64,000 bases of DNA from Promethearchaeota archaeon (GCA_019057775.1 JAHLWT010000207.1:15344-79343); one strand, 5' to 3'. Positions 1 through 8,457 are shown, counted from the stretch's first letter. Notes: generated from the letters alone by a model not told the origin. Numbers and translations are program-made.

Positions 1-2
1 GG

Positions 3-128
3 GACGTAGAAAAACAGAGATCATACACTGATCAAGCAAAAATTATTTTAAATTCCTGTGGGAATGCTAATAAACAATTAGCAGATAAATTGGATGGGCT
101 TATCAATGAAATCTTAGCTAATCTATAG
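3..128 (+). CDS. C-terminal end of an unidentified protein (truncated by window edge)
   Basis: An open frame enters at the left edge and ends at TAG 126-128. It gives about 41 residues and ends in KLDGLINEILANL. The sequence is charged and helix-prone, with one Cys and no recognisable motif. The reading frame has normal composition and no stop, so it is probably the 3' end of a real gene whose body lies outside the window. Family unknown. Confidence 0.5.
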   Translation, partial: DVEKQRSYTDQAKIILNSCGNANKQLADKLDGLINEILANL

Positions 129-176
129 AAATTGATTAAGTTTAACCATTAAGGATCTTGAAAAATAGAAAAAAAA

Positions 177-476
177 CTATGTTAAATGAATCAGATAATT
201 AGATTTATGTTTATGGATTTCTAATGCGGTCGGAGAAATAATCAGGGTTAACAAATTTCTAAATTTTTCAATTAAATGGTCAGAAAGTTCTTCGGCATCT
301 ATAATCTCATCTCCTAAAGATTTATATCTTTCAATGGCAGCAATATTTTGTAATTGTAGCCGGATTGTTGCACTTTCTACATTTAAATATACGATTCCTT
401 CGCCCTTATATCTAAGAAAAAATTCTTGATCCTTTGTGAATGCGGTGCGATTTATTGTGAAAATTGTGCTCGAGCA
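177..476 (-). pseudogene. Gene fragment without a start codon
   Basis: The minus-strand frame is open from a TAA at 477-479 to TAG 177-179, about 99 codons. It reads like true protein, with stretches such as GEGIVYLNVESATIRLQLQN and SLGDEIIDAEELSDHLIEKF. It has no ATG, and no GTG or TTG in a usable position, before this conserved-looking part. Its head overlaps the zinc-finger remnant on the plus strand. I read it as the C-terminal part of a gene that lost its 5' end in a rearrangement. Family not recognised. An unusual start codon cannot be excluded. Confidence 0.4.
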
Positions 477-596
477 TTAATGAATTTGGAAAATGTGTGT
501 TAGGCTTGTGAGGAGCCAATCGATTATTCAAAGCCCGTGAAAATATTTAAGGAAGAAGTAGAAGGAATAATTGTCGATAATAAAGGAAAGAAGTAA
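387..596 (+). pseudogene. Decayed zinc-finger protein C-terminus with an internal TAG
   Basis: The plus-strand frame from about 387 gives LCECGAIYCENCARALMNLE, then NVC, a TAG at 501-503, then ACEEPIDYSKPVKIFKEEVE and a final TAA at 594-596. The Cys spacing (CxC..CxxC..C-x-x-C around the stop) is that of a small treble-clef or RING-like finger. The TAG sits where a Trp (TGG) would complete a CWAC motif, so a single G-to-A change explains it. There is no start codon at the 5' side (TAA at 384-386). It is therefore a truncated and nonsense-mutated remnant. The family assignment is general: zinc finger of a type common in Asgard proteins. Confidence 0.5.
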
Positions 597-763
597 TAAA
601 ATGAGAAAAAATTAGATTCATAAGAAAAGCCTCCTCACCAACAGTAAGGTTCAAGGTATTCTTTATATTTATTCAATCAGGAACAAAGGGTATATTTGGA
701 ATAATCCTCTTTAATTTCTTCCCTAGGAAGAACTTTTTGAGAAACTTGAAGTATCAACAAAAC

Positions 764-772
764 TTTTTAAAT
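764..772 (+). promoter_or_regulatory. TATA box of the 793 membrane-protein gene
   Basis: TTTTTAAAT lies 21-29 bases upstream of the ATG at 793. That spacing fits an archaeal TATA box driving a leaderless or nearly leaderless transcript. No Shine-Dalgarno sequence is seen before the ATG. Confidence 0.4.
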
Positions 773-792
773 CGGAATCATTATACAAAAAT

Positions 793-1347
793 ATGGGCAT
801 TAAAGGTAAATGGGAAATGTCATTCCGGGTATTCGGGATGATTTTATTGCTCATAGGAATAATTTTTACAGTTATTCTTGATTTCTATATATTACAAGAC
901 ACTATAGTTTTTCTACTATCAATAGGAATTTTTTTCCTATCACTTTCTATAATTATTGGTTTCAAATTAGAACTAAAGTTATTTATTGAAAAAAAATCGA
1001 ATCTTCTAATAATTATGGTTATATTTTCCACTATTATTCTTATTTTTGGTTCATTATTAAGTCTTAAGCAGTCCAATATTCATTTGTTTTTACTTCTCAG
1101 TCTCTCCAATAGTATAGTTATTGTAAGTTGGCATTATTCTTTGTCTTTTTATAGAAAGAAGAAATTTATCTTTATAATTGGAAGCGTAGCTCATATTACT
1201 ATTTCTCTAATTATAAGGCATACTGCACTAATGAAATTACTTGGATTTATAGGTCTGATCCCTTTCATTCTTATCACTTTTGGGATAGGATCTATTATTA
1301 CAAGCGAAGGAATACTTTATAAAAAAAAATTATTAAAATATGTTTAA
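793..1347 (+). CDS. Integral membrane protein, unknown function
   Basis: A 184-residue protein made almost entirely of hydrophobic segments. About five or six helices can be drawn (near residues 10-33, 38-52, 70-90, 96-114, 124-140 and 146-170), separated by short basic loops such as FYRKKKF. The C-terminus is basic (YKKKLLKYV), suggesting a cytoplasmic end. No catalytic or transport motif is visible and I do not recognise the family. It has its own TATA box and converges on the Cys-rich peptide gene at 1390-1479, so it is probably monocistronic. Confidence 0.7.
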   Translation: MGIKGKWEMSFRVFGMILLLIGIIFTVILDFYILQDTIVFLLSIGIFFLSLSIIIGFKLELKLFIEKKSNLLIIMVIFSTIILIFGSLLSLKQSNIHLFLLLSLSNSIVIVSWHYSLSFYRKKKFIFIIGSVAHITISLIIRHTALMKLLGFIGLIPFILITFGIGSIITSEGILYKKKLLKYV

Positions 1348-1389
1348 AAAAAAATAGTTTATTCTTTGTTAAGAATTAGTTAAAATTTC

Positions 1390-1479
1390 TTAACTACAGC
1401 AACCACAGCTACATGCTGCTTCGTCTTTTTCTTTATCTTCTACTTTTTCCGTTTCAGTACAACAATCTTGATCTCCCAT
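1390..1479 (-). CDS. 29-residue cysteine-rich peptide, MarR-linked
   Basis: ATG at 1479 to TAA at 1390-1392. The peptide begins MGDQDCCTETEKVEDKEKDE and ends AACSCGCCS: six Cys in 29 residues around an acidic-basic spacer. A GAGGTT ribosome site (1488-1493) sits eight bases before the ATG, which strongly supports translation. Upstream are two perfect TAGTTAG-N4-CTAACTA operators and a TTTAAAT TATA element. The same operator precedes the neighbouring MarR gene, which itself starts with a CDCSC cluster. A role in binding or buffering a thiophilic metal, or in redox sensing, is plausible but inferred. It is a small metallothionein-like peptide, not a recognised family. Confidence 0.7.
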   Translation of the reverse strand: MGDQDCCTETEKVEDKEKDEAACSCGCCS

Positions 1480-1521
1480 TTTTAATGAACCTCATGTTTT
1501 TTTTAATTTTTTATATAATTT

Positions 1522-1561
1522 TAGTTAGCTTCCTAACTAATAATAGTTAGTTTCCTAACTA
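1522..1561. promoter_or_regulatory. Tandem MarR-type operators upstream of the Cys-rich peptide
   Basis: Two inverted repeats of the form TAGTTAG-N4-CTAACTA occupy 1522-1539 and 1544-1561, 22 bases centre to centre, i.e. about two helical turns. They lie just downstream of ATTTAAAT (1561-1568), the likely TATA box on the minus strand. A bound dimer would block transcription of the 1390-1479 gene. A close match also lies in front of the MarR gene. Confidence 0.7.
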
Positions 1562-1583
1562 TTTAAATGTTATGTTAACAAGA

Positions 1584-2045
1584 TTAGAAAATTAGGGAAT
1601 TCAATAGTTTTTCAAGTAAAACACCTAAACTTTCTATTTCTTCTTGCTTAATTCCTTCACAGCATCCATTTACCATTGTTTCTAATGGAGGAGTCGAACT
1701 TTTTAATTTTTTCCCCTTTTCAGTAAGTTTCACGAGCATACTCCTTCGATCTGTTGGATGAGATTCCCTAGTAACTAACTTTTTATTTTCCATGGTGTCA
1801 ATAACCCCTGTGATTGTAGACCTAGAACAATCACAACCCTCGGCTAAATCCTTAAATTGCCGTTCATCAGAACCCCATAATTCCCGTAATATAAAATGTT
1901 GAGTAGGCGTAAGTTCTAGTTTTTGAATATTATCTCGTTGTAGTTTTTCATACTTCTTATGGAGCTTATTGACTAATTCAAAAACATTAACTATGTCTTT
2001 GGCTTCGCAGGAACAATCACACGATTCAAGAGGTTCTTCGTTCAT
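1584..2045 (-). CDS. MarR-family transcriptional regulator with cysteine clusters
   Basis: A 153-residue winged-helix protein. The N-terminal tail holds C9-D-C11-S-C13. The dimerisation helix spans about 18-42. The recognition region at about 62-90 includes LAEGCDCSRSTITGVIDTME, and the wing is around HPTDRRSMLVKLTEKG. Cys71 and Cys73 lie at the start of the recognition helix, and Cys128-Cys129 lie in the C-terminal helix. That is an unusual number of Cys for MarR, suggesting metal or thiol sensing, as in Cys-based MarR regulators (inference). An operator half like those before the 29-residue peptide overlaps its promoter, so it is probably autoregulated. No Shine-Dalgarno is visible, so translation is probably leaderless or short-leader. 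Confidence 0.85.
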   Translation of the reverse strand: MNEEPLESCDCSCEAKDIVNVFELVNKLHKKYEKLQRDNIQKLELTPTQHFILRELWGSDERQFKDLAEGCDCSRSTITGVIDTMENKKLVTRESHPTDRRSMLVKLTEKGKKLKSSTPPLETMVNGCCEGIKQEEIESLGVLLEKLLNSLIF

Positions 2046-2080
2046 AATAATTAGGTAATTAATAATTTATCTTATAATAA

Positions 2081-2108
2081 TAGTTAGGATCCTAATTATT
2101 TAAATTTT
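2081..2108 (-). promoter_or_regulatory. Promoter and operator of the MarR gene
   Basis: TAGTTAG-GATC-CTAATTA at 2081-2098 matches the two operators at 1522-1561 with one changed base in the right arm. It is followed on its upstream side by TTTAAATAA (about 2096-2106), the TATA box for the minus-strand gene. A weaker TAATTAGG-like sequence lies at 2049-2056. Confidence 0.65.
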
Positions 2109-2166
2109 GATAAATAAATTGAAAAGTTTAAAGGTATATCTTAAAACATATATGAAACTAATCAAT

Positions 2167-3894
2167 TCATTCTAATGGTTCTTCAATTCTTTTCCAAAAG
2201 TTTTTGAACTCTTCTTTTGCAAAAGACACTTTTAAATCTAAAGGATTGGATTGGATTTCTCTAAAGAATGAAGGAAAGTCATTACTGTCTTGAGTTAATC
2301 CTGCTTTTTCATTAAATTCTAATTCTGTTATTATTATTTTTTTACCTATATTGATAACATCACTTCTACTTAAATTAGTCCCATACATTGCATTAATAGC
2401 ATCAGCTATAATATTCATATTCTCATAAGAAGGACCAATAAAATAGCAACAACCCATAGAATCTAAAACAGCAGTATAAATTTGTAATTCATATGATAAC
2501 TCAAGTTTTCCTTTATTTTCAGTAAGTTCTCCATAATCCTTGCCTGAGCGTGCAGTTCTTCCTGCAATCGCAGCTCCAGCTGTATGATCAGCACCCATCG
2601 GAGATGTTGCATACGTGACACTCATTGCTTTGAAGACTCGTGGTTCATAACCTGAAATTCCTTGACCTTTCACCTGAGGAATTCTTTTAGCATTGAATTT
2701 TTCTCCTAAATAACATACTCCGTTTCCATATAATTTCCCTTTATCTGAGCCTTTCTTTATTTCTCCTAAGATTTCAAATACCGTTTCAGCATCACCCCAA
2801 GCCACTTCTCCACAATCCATAGCAACTCCCATTGTAACACCAAATTCAATTGTATCTATACCAGCATCATCGCATAAATGATCGATTTTAGCCACATGGT
2901 CTAGGTTATCAATTAGAAGATTAGAACCATTGGCAAAGATTGTTTCGTATTCAAAACTTGAAGTTAGGTGATTTCCATCTTCATCTAATATGACGTTTGA
3001 GCATTTAATAACACAAGTGGGATTGCAAGAGACTTGTTTTCTCCCTTTTCGAGCAATTACTAACTCGTGGAGCCTCTCTCCTGAAATTTCCATCGCTTTA
3101 TCAAATGAACCCATTCGGAAATTTTTAGTAGGTAATCCCCCTAGTACACTCATCCCTCTTACCATGTTAGGGGTTCCATAAATTGAGAAATTTCGTTTAG
3201 TTTCAGCCAAGTTTTTCGCAAATGGTTTTGAAGTTTCTCTGAATTTTTTAATATCGTGAAGCTTAACTTTTGAACTCTTGGTTGGAATAATAACAATAGC
3301 CTTAATTCCTTTAGAACCCATGACTGCTCCTAAACCTCCTCGAGCTGCGTGCCTACTGGGATATCCCTCTAAATCATTTGCCGCAACACTCGCAGCTTTC
3401 ATCAAAAATTCACCAGCAGGACCTATTGAATAAATACCAACATTCTCTCCATATTTTTCTCTCAGATTTGAGTGGAGCTCATAATTTCCAAATCCTTTAT
3501 ACATCTCAGCAGATTCAAATTTTATACCTTCATCATCAATTACTATGAGTTTTAAAGATGTAAATTTCCCTTCCAAAACTAAAGCTCTTAAACCATGAAG
3601 GGCTAACATCATGGCTGGACGTCCCCCCGCGTTTGCTTCTTTAATGCCATTTGTTAAAGGACTCTTTGCACCTACAGAAGTTCGACCAGAATTAGGAAAA
3701 GGGCTTCCAGCTAATAAACCATTAGCAATAATTAATTTATTTTCTTCACCCAATGGATCAGATAGAGGGGGAATTTCATCATGAACAATTTGAGACGTTA
3801 AACCACGCGCTCCTAGGAGGTAAAATTTTGAATCTTTAGTTATTTCTTCATACTCAATAGATTCCTTTTCGACATTAAATCTTGCTATTCTCAT
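2167..3894 (-). CDS. Tungsten-containing aldehyde:ferredoxin oxidoreductase family protein
   Basis: Family enzymes oxidise aldehydes to acids with ferredoxin as acceptor, using a tungsto-bispterin and a [4Fe-4S] cluster in the cytoplasm. The open frame extends to 4020. The family N-terminus begins at MRIARFNVEKES (ATG at 3894), which has a TATA element at 3917-3930, so I start there (575 residues). The N-terminal pterin-binding domain carries YLLGARGLTSQIVHDEIPP and GRTSVGAKSPLTNG. The cluster region has SCNPTCVIKCSN (C-x3-C-x3-C), with a later Cys in LDSMGCCYF. DDAGIDTIEFG matches the pterin-contact motif of the family. Substrate cannot be told from sequence. The iron-sulfur protein upstream on the same strand is a likely partner. 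Confidence 0.88.
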   Translation of the reverse strand: MRIARFNVEKESIEYEEITKDSKFYLLGARGLTSQIVHDEIPPLSDPLGEENKLIIANGLLAGSPFPNSGRTSVGAKSPLTNGIKEANAGGRPAMMLALHGLRALVLEGKFTSLKLIVIDDEGIKFESAEMYKGFGNYELHSNLREKYGENVGIYSIGPAGEFLMKAASVAANDLEGYPSRHAARGGLGAVMGSKGIKAIVIIPTKSSKVKLHDIKKFRETSKPFAKNLAETKRNFSIYGTPNMVRGMSVLGGLPTKNFRMGSFDKAMEISGERLHELVIARKGRKQVSCNPTCVIKCSNVILDEDGNHLTSSFEYETIFANGSNLLIDNLDHVAKIDHLCDDAGIDTIEFGVTMGVAMDCGEVAWGDAETVFEILGEIKKGSDKGKLYGNGVCYLGEKFNAKRIPQVKGQGISGYEPRVFKAMSVTYATSPMGADHTAGAAIAGRTARSGKDYGELTENKGKLELSYELQIYTAVLDSMGCCYFIGPSYENMNIIADAINAMYGTNLSRSDVINIGKKIIITELEFNEKAGLTQDSNDFPSFFREIQSNPLDLKVSFAKEEFKNFWKRIEEPLE

Positions 3895-3916
3895 AATCTT
3901 ACTATAATTAATGACA

Positions 3917-3930
3917 TTATTTAAAAAATA
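3917..3930 (-). promoter_or_regulatory. TATA box for the oxidoreductase gene
   Basis: On the minus strand the sequence reads TATTTTTTAAATAA. It is centred about 30 bases upstream of the ATG at 3894 and lies inside the longer open frame. It argues that the first 42 codons of that frame are not translated. Confidence 0.45.
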
Positions 3931-4112
3931 CATTACTTTTTTTTTTAAAAAATTATATGCTTTAATTACCTCGATATCACCAGAACATCTTGAAAATAAG
4001 AATTCTCTTTTTGAAATCAATGATATTTAGAATATTTCAAAAAGATCAGCTTTAGCATAGTAAGAATCTTTAAAATTAGTTAATTAAATATTCTTATACT
4101 TTTTTTAATCTT

Positions 4113-5246
4113 TTATTTAATACTTTTTATCTTGCCGTAGTTTTTATCGACTTTTCTCTTTTCCTTAAGAAATACCTTTCTCTTTGCAATGGCTTGATAC
4201 AGTTCTGTAAAACTTTCAGGGGGTATAGTTTCATTTGGTTTTTTTATTAATTTGCGTGCATTCTCGGGACAAGTGGGGACGCAAACACCACATCCTATAC
4301 AATATCCTAAGTTAACTTCGCTAATTCCGTTTTCATTGATTGAATTCGCTTCCATATGGCAATTAGTGATGCATTCAGCGCATCCTGAACACAAATCTTT
4401 GTCAACTGCTACAAAAAAATTTGAATTGATATATTGGGCGGGATTTGTATATTTTTTAAGATTTTCAAGAACAAAACACGAACATCCGCAACAGCAGCAA
4501 ATCATAAAAGGTTTCTGAGCATTACTCGGGCTTATGACCATCCCTTTTTCTTGTCCCATCCGTAACACTCCAAGTGCTTCCTCTTTTGTAATCTCACGAC
4601 CTTGTTCCAGATAAATCCGTGGATTCGCACCAATAGTAATGCATGTTTCCATTGGATGGTCACAACCACTTCCTTTAACTGCTTTTGATTGCCTACATAT
4701 ACAAGGGCTTAAATAGATCGTCTGATCAACATTTTCTATAATTGCTTTAATTTCATCGAAATTAGAAATATTATATTCTAAACTAATGCTTTTTTCTATA
4801 GGGATGGTTCTCATTTGTAAAATACCATTTTCGAACATTGTAGACATGAAACCTTCATCCAGGTATTGGTAAAAATCATTTACAAATTCTTTTGTCAGAC
4901 GGTCTATTTGATAATCATAAAACCCTGCAATTAGAAAAGCGATAGAATAATAATTTGTTCCATCTCTTCTACGAATCCAATTTATGGATCCCTTTTTTGC
5001 CATTGTTAAAAGGGCTTCAGAGAATTGCTCTAAGGTCCAACCTTTCTTTTTAAAGGGGCGAAAAAGTGCCTTTGCTTCTTGGGGAATAATCTTCAGCTTT
5101 AAAGCAATTTCAGCTTCTTGAGGTGTAAATAAATGTTTTAGAATCCTAATTTCTACACCAGATTCCGTCTCAGGATAATCAACTGGAAGAGAATCTAAAT
5201 ATATCTGAAGCTTTCGATATACTTCATCTTCACTTTTAGAATTCAT
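4113..5246 (-). CDS. Iron-sulfur protein with Cys-rich central domain and C-terminal 2[4Fe-4S] ferredoxin domain
   Basis: A 377-residue cytoplasmic protein. The N-terminal third is helical with a winged-helix look (LTPQEAEIALKLKIIPQEAK and onward). The middle has two Cys-rich blocks: SPCICRQSKAVKGSGCDHP with METC, and MICCCCGCSCFV. The C-terminal ferredoxin domain has CSGCAECITNC and CIGCGVCVPTC, two clusters, with the final Cys of each motif followed by H or P. It is co-oriented with and 218 bases upstream of the tungsten oxidoreductase, so electron transfer to or from that enzyme is likely (inference). The same layout is seen in archaeal 4Fe-4S proteins of unknown role. The last part is secure; the middle domain is not named. 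Confidence 0.8.
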   Translation of the reverse strand: MNSKSEDEVYRKLQIYLDSLPVDYPETESGVEIRILKHLFTPQEAEIALKLKIIPQEAKALFRPFKKKGWTLEQFSEALLTMAKKGSINWIRRRDGTNYYSIAFLIAGFYDYQIDRLTKEFVNDFYQYLDEGFMSTMFENGILQMRTIPIEKSISLEYNISNFDEIKAIIENVDQTIYLSPCICRQSKAVKGSGCDHPMETCITIGANPRIYLEQGREITKEEALGVLRMGQEKGMVISPSNAQKPFMICCCCGCSCFVLENLKKYTNPAQYINSNFFVAVDKDLCSGCAECITNCHMEANSINENGISEVNLGYCIGCGVCVPTCPENARKLIKKPNETIPPESFTELYQAIAKRKVFLKEKRKVDKNYGKIKSIK

Positions 5247-5634
5247 AGACTACAATATTTATAATACAATATATAATTATTTAGAAATTTCTCAATATAA
5301 TTTTATATTCTACTTTTAGTAAATAAGATTCCTAAATTCAATCCAAATATAATCAATCTTTAAACCATTTGGTTAAAAATTTTTTTTTTGTTCAAATAAA
5401 CATTTTATTGAAATTAGTCGTTTTTTCTGAAAAAAATAAAGGTAGAATAACTTATCTTACTATTTTTATATAACAAATTTCAATAAAAAAAATAAAAAAA
5501 AAATATTTCATCCAAACATTTAAAAGTGTAACTGGGATCATATATTCTTATTATAGTCTCACAACATCTAATTTTTTCATATCGATTTTTTAATATGAAT
5601 ATTATCTTCATTAAAAGCGCATTTGGGGAATAAA
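5247..5634. other. Divergent intergenic region before TFB
   Basis: This 388-base AT-rich gap lies between the divergent iron-sulfur gene and TFB. It holds TATA-like runs on both sides (TTATATAT and TATTATAAATA just upstream of 5246 on the minus strand; TTTTTTAATATGAA near 5586-5599 on the plus strand). An open minus frame at 5480-5698 overlaps the TFB start and looks non-coding. Confidence 0.4.
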
Positions 5635-6558
5635 ATGAATAGTAATTATCGTAATCTTCTAAAAAATAACGATCCACAGATGGAAAATCAAAACTCAAAC
5701 TGTTGTGGTAATCCTTTTATTGAGTCACGAGATGGTAATGAAATCTGCATAAATTGCGGTTTGATATTTGAAAGGACTTTTGTTGGAAATGAGAGAAGAG
5801 CATACACAGTTGAAGAAATACAAACTCGCAGAAGAACAGAACCTCGATGGCGCGACTTTGGACCCAGAACAATGTTGCCGAACACTAAAACAGATAGTAA
5901 AGGGAAGAGTATAGGGCCTCGTGAACAAGCTCTTTTTTCTCGACTCTCAAAAATTCAAAACTCGTTAATTTCTAGTATTGAGAGAAATTTCTGGGAAGCA
6001 AAACCAAAATTAAAAATGCTTACTTCTAAATTAAATATACCAGAATATATTGCCGAAACAGCCTGGAAGATTTATAGTATTGTAGCAAAAAAGAAGTTAA
6101 CTATGGGTAGATCAATTAATGGGTTTATCTCTGGATCTTTATATGCTGCTATTAGGGTTCATGATTTTCCTCGTTTGTTAGATGAAGTATGTGAAGCATC
6201 ATTAACTCCTAGGAGAACTGTACATAGAAGTCTAGCCATGATAATTAGAGAAGTGCTGCCGGATTTAAAACTCCGATATCAACCTATTACCGCTGAAATC
6301 CTAGTTTTCCGTTTTGGAAATGAACTCTCATTACCGATCCAAATTCAAAAAAATGCAATAAATATGCTCAGAGACGCTTCAAAAAAAGGCTTAAAGCGAA
6401 CTGGTAAAGACCCAAAGGGTTTAGCGGCAGCCTGCATTTACATAGCGGCTAAAAATGGGGCAATTAGAAAGACCCAGTCGCGGGTAGCAAATATAGCTAA
6501 GATCACAGAGGTAACGCTTCGGAGCCGAGCCAAACAGATTAAGAACAAGCTTATTTAA
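5635..6558 (+). CDS. tfb: Transcription initiation factor B (TFB)
   Basis: Archaeal TFIIB homologue, which recruits RNA polymerase to TBP-bound promoters. I use ATG 5635 with GGGGA just before it rather than TTG 5623 (307 residues). N-terminal zinc ribbon: CCGN at 23-26 and CINCG at 38-42. A B-reader/linker with ERRAYTVEEIQTRRRTEPRW follows, then two cyclin repeats from about residue 95. The second repeat ends GLAAACIYIAAKNGAIRKTQ with a helix-turn-helix (VANIAKITEVTLRSRAKQIK) that would contact the BRE. The first zinc knuckle is odd: it has adjacent Cys-Cys instead of C-x2-C. A second, diverged TFB-like gene lies at 7347. Confidence 0.93.
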   Translation: MNSNYRNLLKNNDPQMENQNSNCCGNPFIESRDGNEICINCGLIFERTFVGNERRAYTVEEIQTRRRTEPRWRDFGPRTMLPNTKTDSKGKSIGPREQALFSRLSKIQNSLISSIERNFWEAKPKLKMLTSKLNIPEYIAETAWKIYSIVAKKKLTMGRSINGFISGSLYAAIRVHDFPRLLDEVCEASLTPRRTVHRSLAMIIREVLPDLKLRYQPITAEILVFRFGNELSLPIQIQKNAINMLRDASKKGLKRTGKDPKGLAAACIYIAAKNGAIRKTQSRVANIAKITEVTLRSRAKQIKNKLI

Positions 6559-6580
6559 AAGGATTTTCCATATCCAGATA

Positions 6581-6600
6581 TTTTTTTTTATTTTTTTTTT
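6581..6600 (+). terminator. T-run terminator after TFB
   Basis: Nine T, an A, then ten T directly follow the TFB gene by about 20 bases. Runs of T on the coding strand terminate archaeal RNA polymerase. Confidence 0.5.
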
Positions 6601-6624
6601 ACCTTACTTTTACTATTACTTTTT

Positions 6625-7191
6625 CTATGAGCTTGTTGAACTCTCTTGATTTTCTTGCAAGAGTGTATATTTTATACCAATTGCAGTTATAGATAGAGCT
6701 CCAATCATAAAACAACAATCCGCTGAAATAAAGAAAACCCAGAAAATTCCTGGCATTAAGGGGGTAATATAAAGATCGTAAAGAGCCTTTTGAAATTTAA
6801 TAGTACCAGATGTAGTAGTTAATTTAACTTTGCCTAATAGAACTAAATAATTCAACTTAATCAATCCGGCTATTAATATTACCATGCCAATGACAACCAT
6901 ATATTGTGCTAAAGCGCGGCTTTTAATTTTATTACTTTTAGATATTTTATAGAGAAATAAGCCAACTAATAAGAAACAAACCATAGAAACGTTCAAAAAT
7001 ATCCATAAAATGGTCCCTGCTAGCGGAATTATACTTCCTGAATAGATAAACTCAACGAGAAGTATAGAATTACCCCCAAAATTGAACTCTGTGAAATTGA
7101 AGAGAATTATATAAGCAATTTCTAATATAGAGATAACAATAAATACTAAGGAAATAATTTCAAGAAATTTTAACACTTTTTTGTATTCCAT
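6625..7191 (-). CDS. Membrane protein with four to five helices, unknown
   Basis: A 188-residue integral membrane protein. Hydrophobic spans are visible near residues 10-32, 52-78, 92-115 and 143-170, with a short hydrophilic tail QENQESSTSS. The second span begins after a small extracellular-type loop (NFTEFNFGGNSI). No motif is recognised. It converges with TFB and is divergent from the TFB-like gene at 7347. Function unknown. Confidence 0.7.
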   Translation of the reverse strand: MEYKKVLKFLEIISLVFIVISILEIAYIILFNFTEFNFGGNSILLVEFIYSGSIIPLAGTILWIFLNVSMVCFLLVGLFLYKISKSNKIKSRALAQYMVVIGMVILIAGLIKLNYLVLLGKVKLTTTSGTIKFQKALYDLYITPLMPGIFWVFFISADCCFMIGALSITAIGIKYTLLQENQESSTSS

Positions 7192-7346
7192 CGTAAATCC
7201 ACCGTTTTTTTAAAAAGAGAAGAAAATTATTTATTCAATTGTTTTTTTACTTATTATTGTTTTTGAACTTTAATAAAAATTTTTAATATTATTGAATTTT
7301 TAAGAATTTAATTTTATAAGAAATAAATCATAAATAATTAACTCCT

Positions 7347-8351
7347 TTGACGAGTAAAAAGACTTCCGATTCAGAGAATTCAATTTGCTATCATAACTTT
7401 AAAAGAAAAGGCAAGAGATTCATTTGTCAGATATGTAAAAAAGAAATCAGCCTACGAGCTTATTACAGAATTAGAGATATAAAGGATAAAAATCTAGAGA
7501 AAGACTTATCCTTCGAAGAAACGGTTCCACTTAGTGGAATTTTTCCTAATTCCCAAAAGGATTATGAGCGTAATATTCGAATAAGTGATTCAAAGGCACT
7601 CCAAGATCCAGTAATAAAAGAGAAGTATATACGTATAAAAACTTTAGAGAAATGGTTTAGAGATTATAAATCTGATTTCGGTGAGCAAAAGAAAACTATA
7701 GAATTATTGAAAAGTCATGGGATTGGGTTAGATATTAATGACGTGAAGTTTAAGGAGATTAAGAAGATATATATTAAATACAATAAATACCATCGGAAAT
7801 CTTATCAGAATGCTGTTATAATCTTTCTTGCTATTGTTTGGATGGAAATAAAGGATACTACAAATATACGTATTGAAGAATTCATTAATATCTCGCAGGA
7901 ATTAGGACACAAAATAAATAAAAAGATGTTAAATAATGCGATGTTAAAAATTAAGCGAACAGAAAAAATGTTAAACAAGAGCTCTGTAAATTTAGAACAA
8001 GAAATTAAAGATAGGATAAAAATCGTCTTTCAAAAAGATGTTAATAATATACCTTATGAGAAAATCCAAGAACATTTTACGGATAAATTCCAATTTGAAA
8101 AATTGAGGATTGATATGTTGTTATTAGCTGATAAGATTCTCAAGCTTATAGCATATGAGAATATCCAAAATCTTAATTATAAAGCCTTTACAGCGGGTTT
8201 AATTTACTATATAGGACAAACTCTTGATAATAAAAAAATCTTTACTCAAAGCTTAATTGAAAGTGCTACCAAATTTTCTAGCACAACTATCAGAAAAAAG
8301 TTCAATGTATTAAAAAAAATTTTAGGAGATCCTCACAAATTCAATATCTGA
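7347..8351 (+). CDS. Divergent TFB-like protein
   Basis: A 334-residue protein, TTG start. The N-terminus has a zinc-ribbon-like element (CYHNFKRKGKRFICQICKKE: one Cys, then C-x2-C about 15 residues on). A linker of about 70 residues leads to an all-helical body. The C-terminal 60 residues (YKAFTAGLIYYIGQTLDNKK, then SATKFSSTTIRKKFNVLKKI) align by eye with the last cyclin repeat and helix-turn-helix of TFB. The middle could be the first cyclin fold, but it is lysine-rich and strongly diverged. I infer an alternative basal factor or a TFB-derived regulator, helped by its position 0.8 kb from canonical tfb. No better start exists: TTG is the only usable codon before the zinc motif. Confidence 0.6.
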   Translation: MTSKKTSDSENSICYHNFKRKGKRFICQICKKEISLRAYYRIRDIKDKNLEKDLSFEETVPLSGIFPNSQKDYERNIRISDSKALQDPVIKEKYIRIKTLEKWFRDYKSDFGEQKKTIELLKSHGIGLDINDVKFKEIKKIYIKYNKYHRKSYQNAVIIFLAIVWMEIKDTTNIRIEEFINISQELGHKINKKMLNNAMLKIKRTEKMLNKSSVNLEQEIKDRIKIVFQKDVNNIPYEKIQEHFTDKFQFEKLRIDMLLLADKILKLIAYENIQNLNYKAFTAGLIYYIGQTLDNKKIFTQSLIESATKFSSTTIRKKFNVLKKILGDPHKFNI

Positions 8352-8457
8352 ACAAAGGAAATTATATTTCAAATTTTAATGTAAAATGTAAGCTTAAAAG
8401 GTATAAAACCATATTTATAATTATTTAAATAATCATAGTCGCTAAACCTTAACAATA

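Noticed and set aside
3895..4020. 42 extra N-terminal codons of the tungsten oxidoreductase
   Set aside because: They have no family match and contain the TATA element for the shorter start.
5480..5698. Minus-strand ORF upstream of TFB
   Set aside because: It overlaps the TFB start and is a Phe/Tyr-rich low-complexity reading from AT-rich DNA with no ribosome site.
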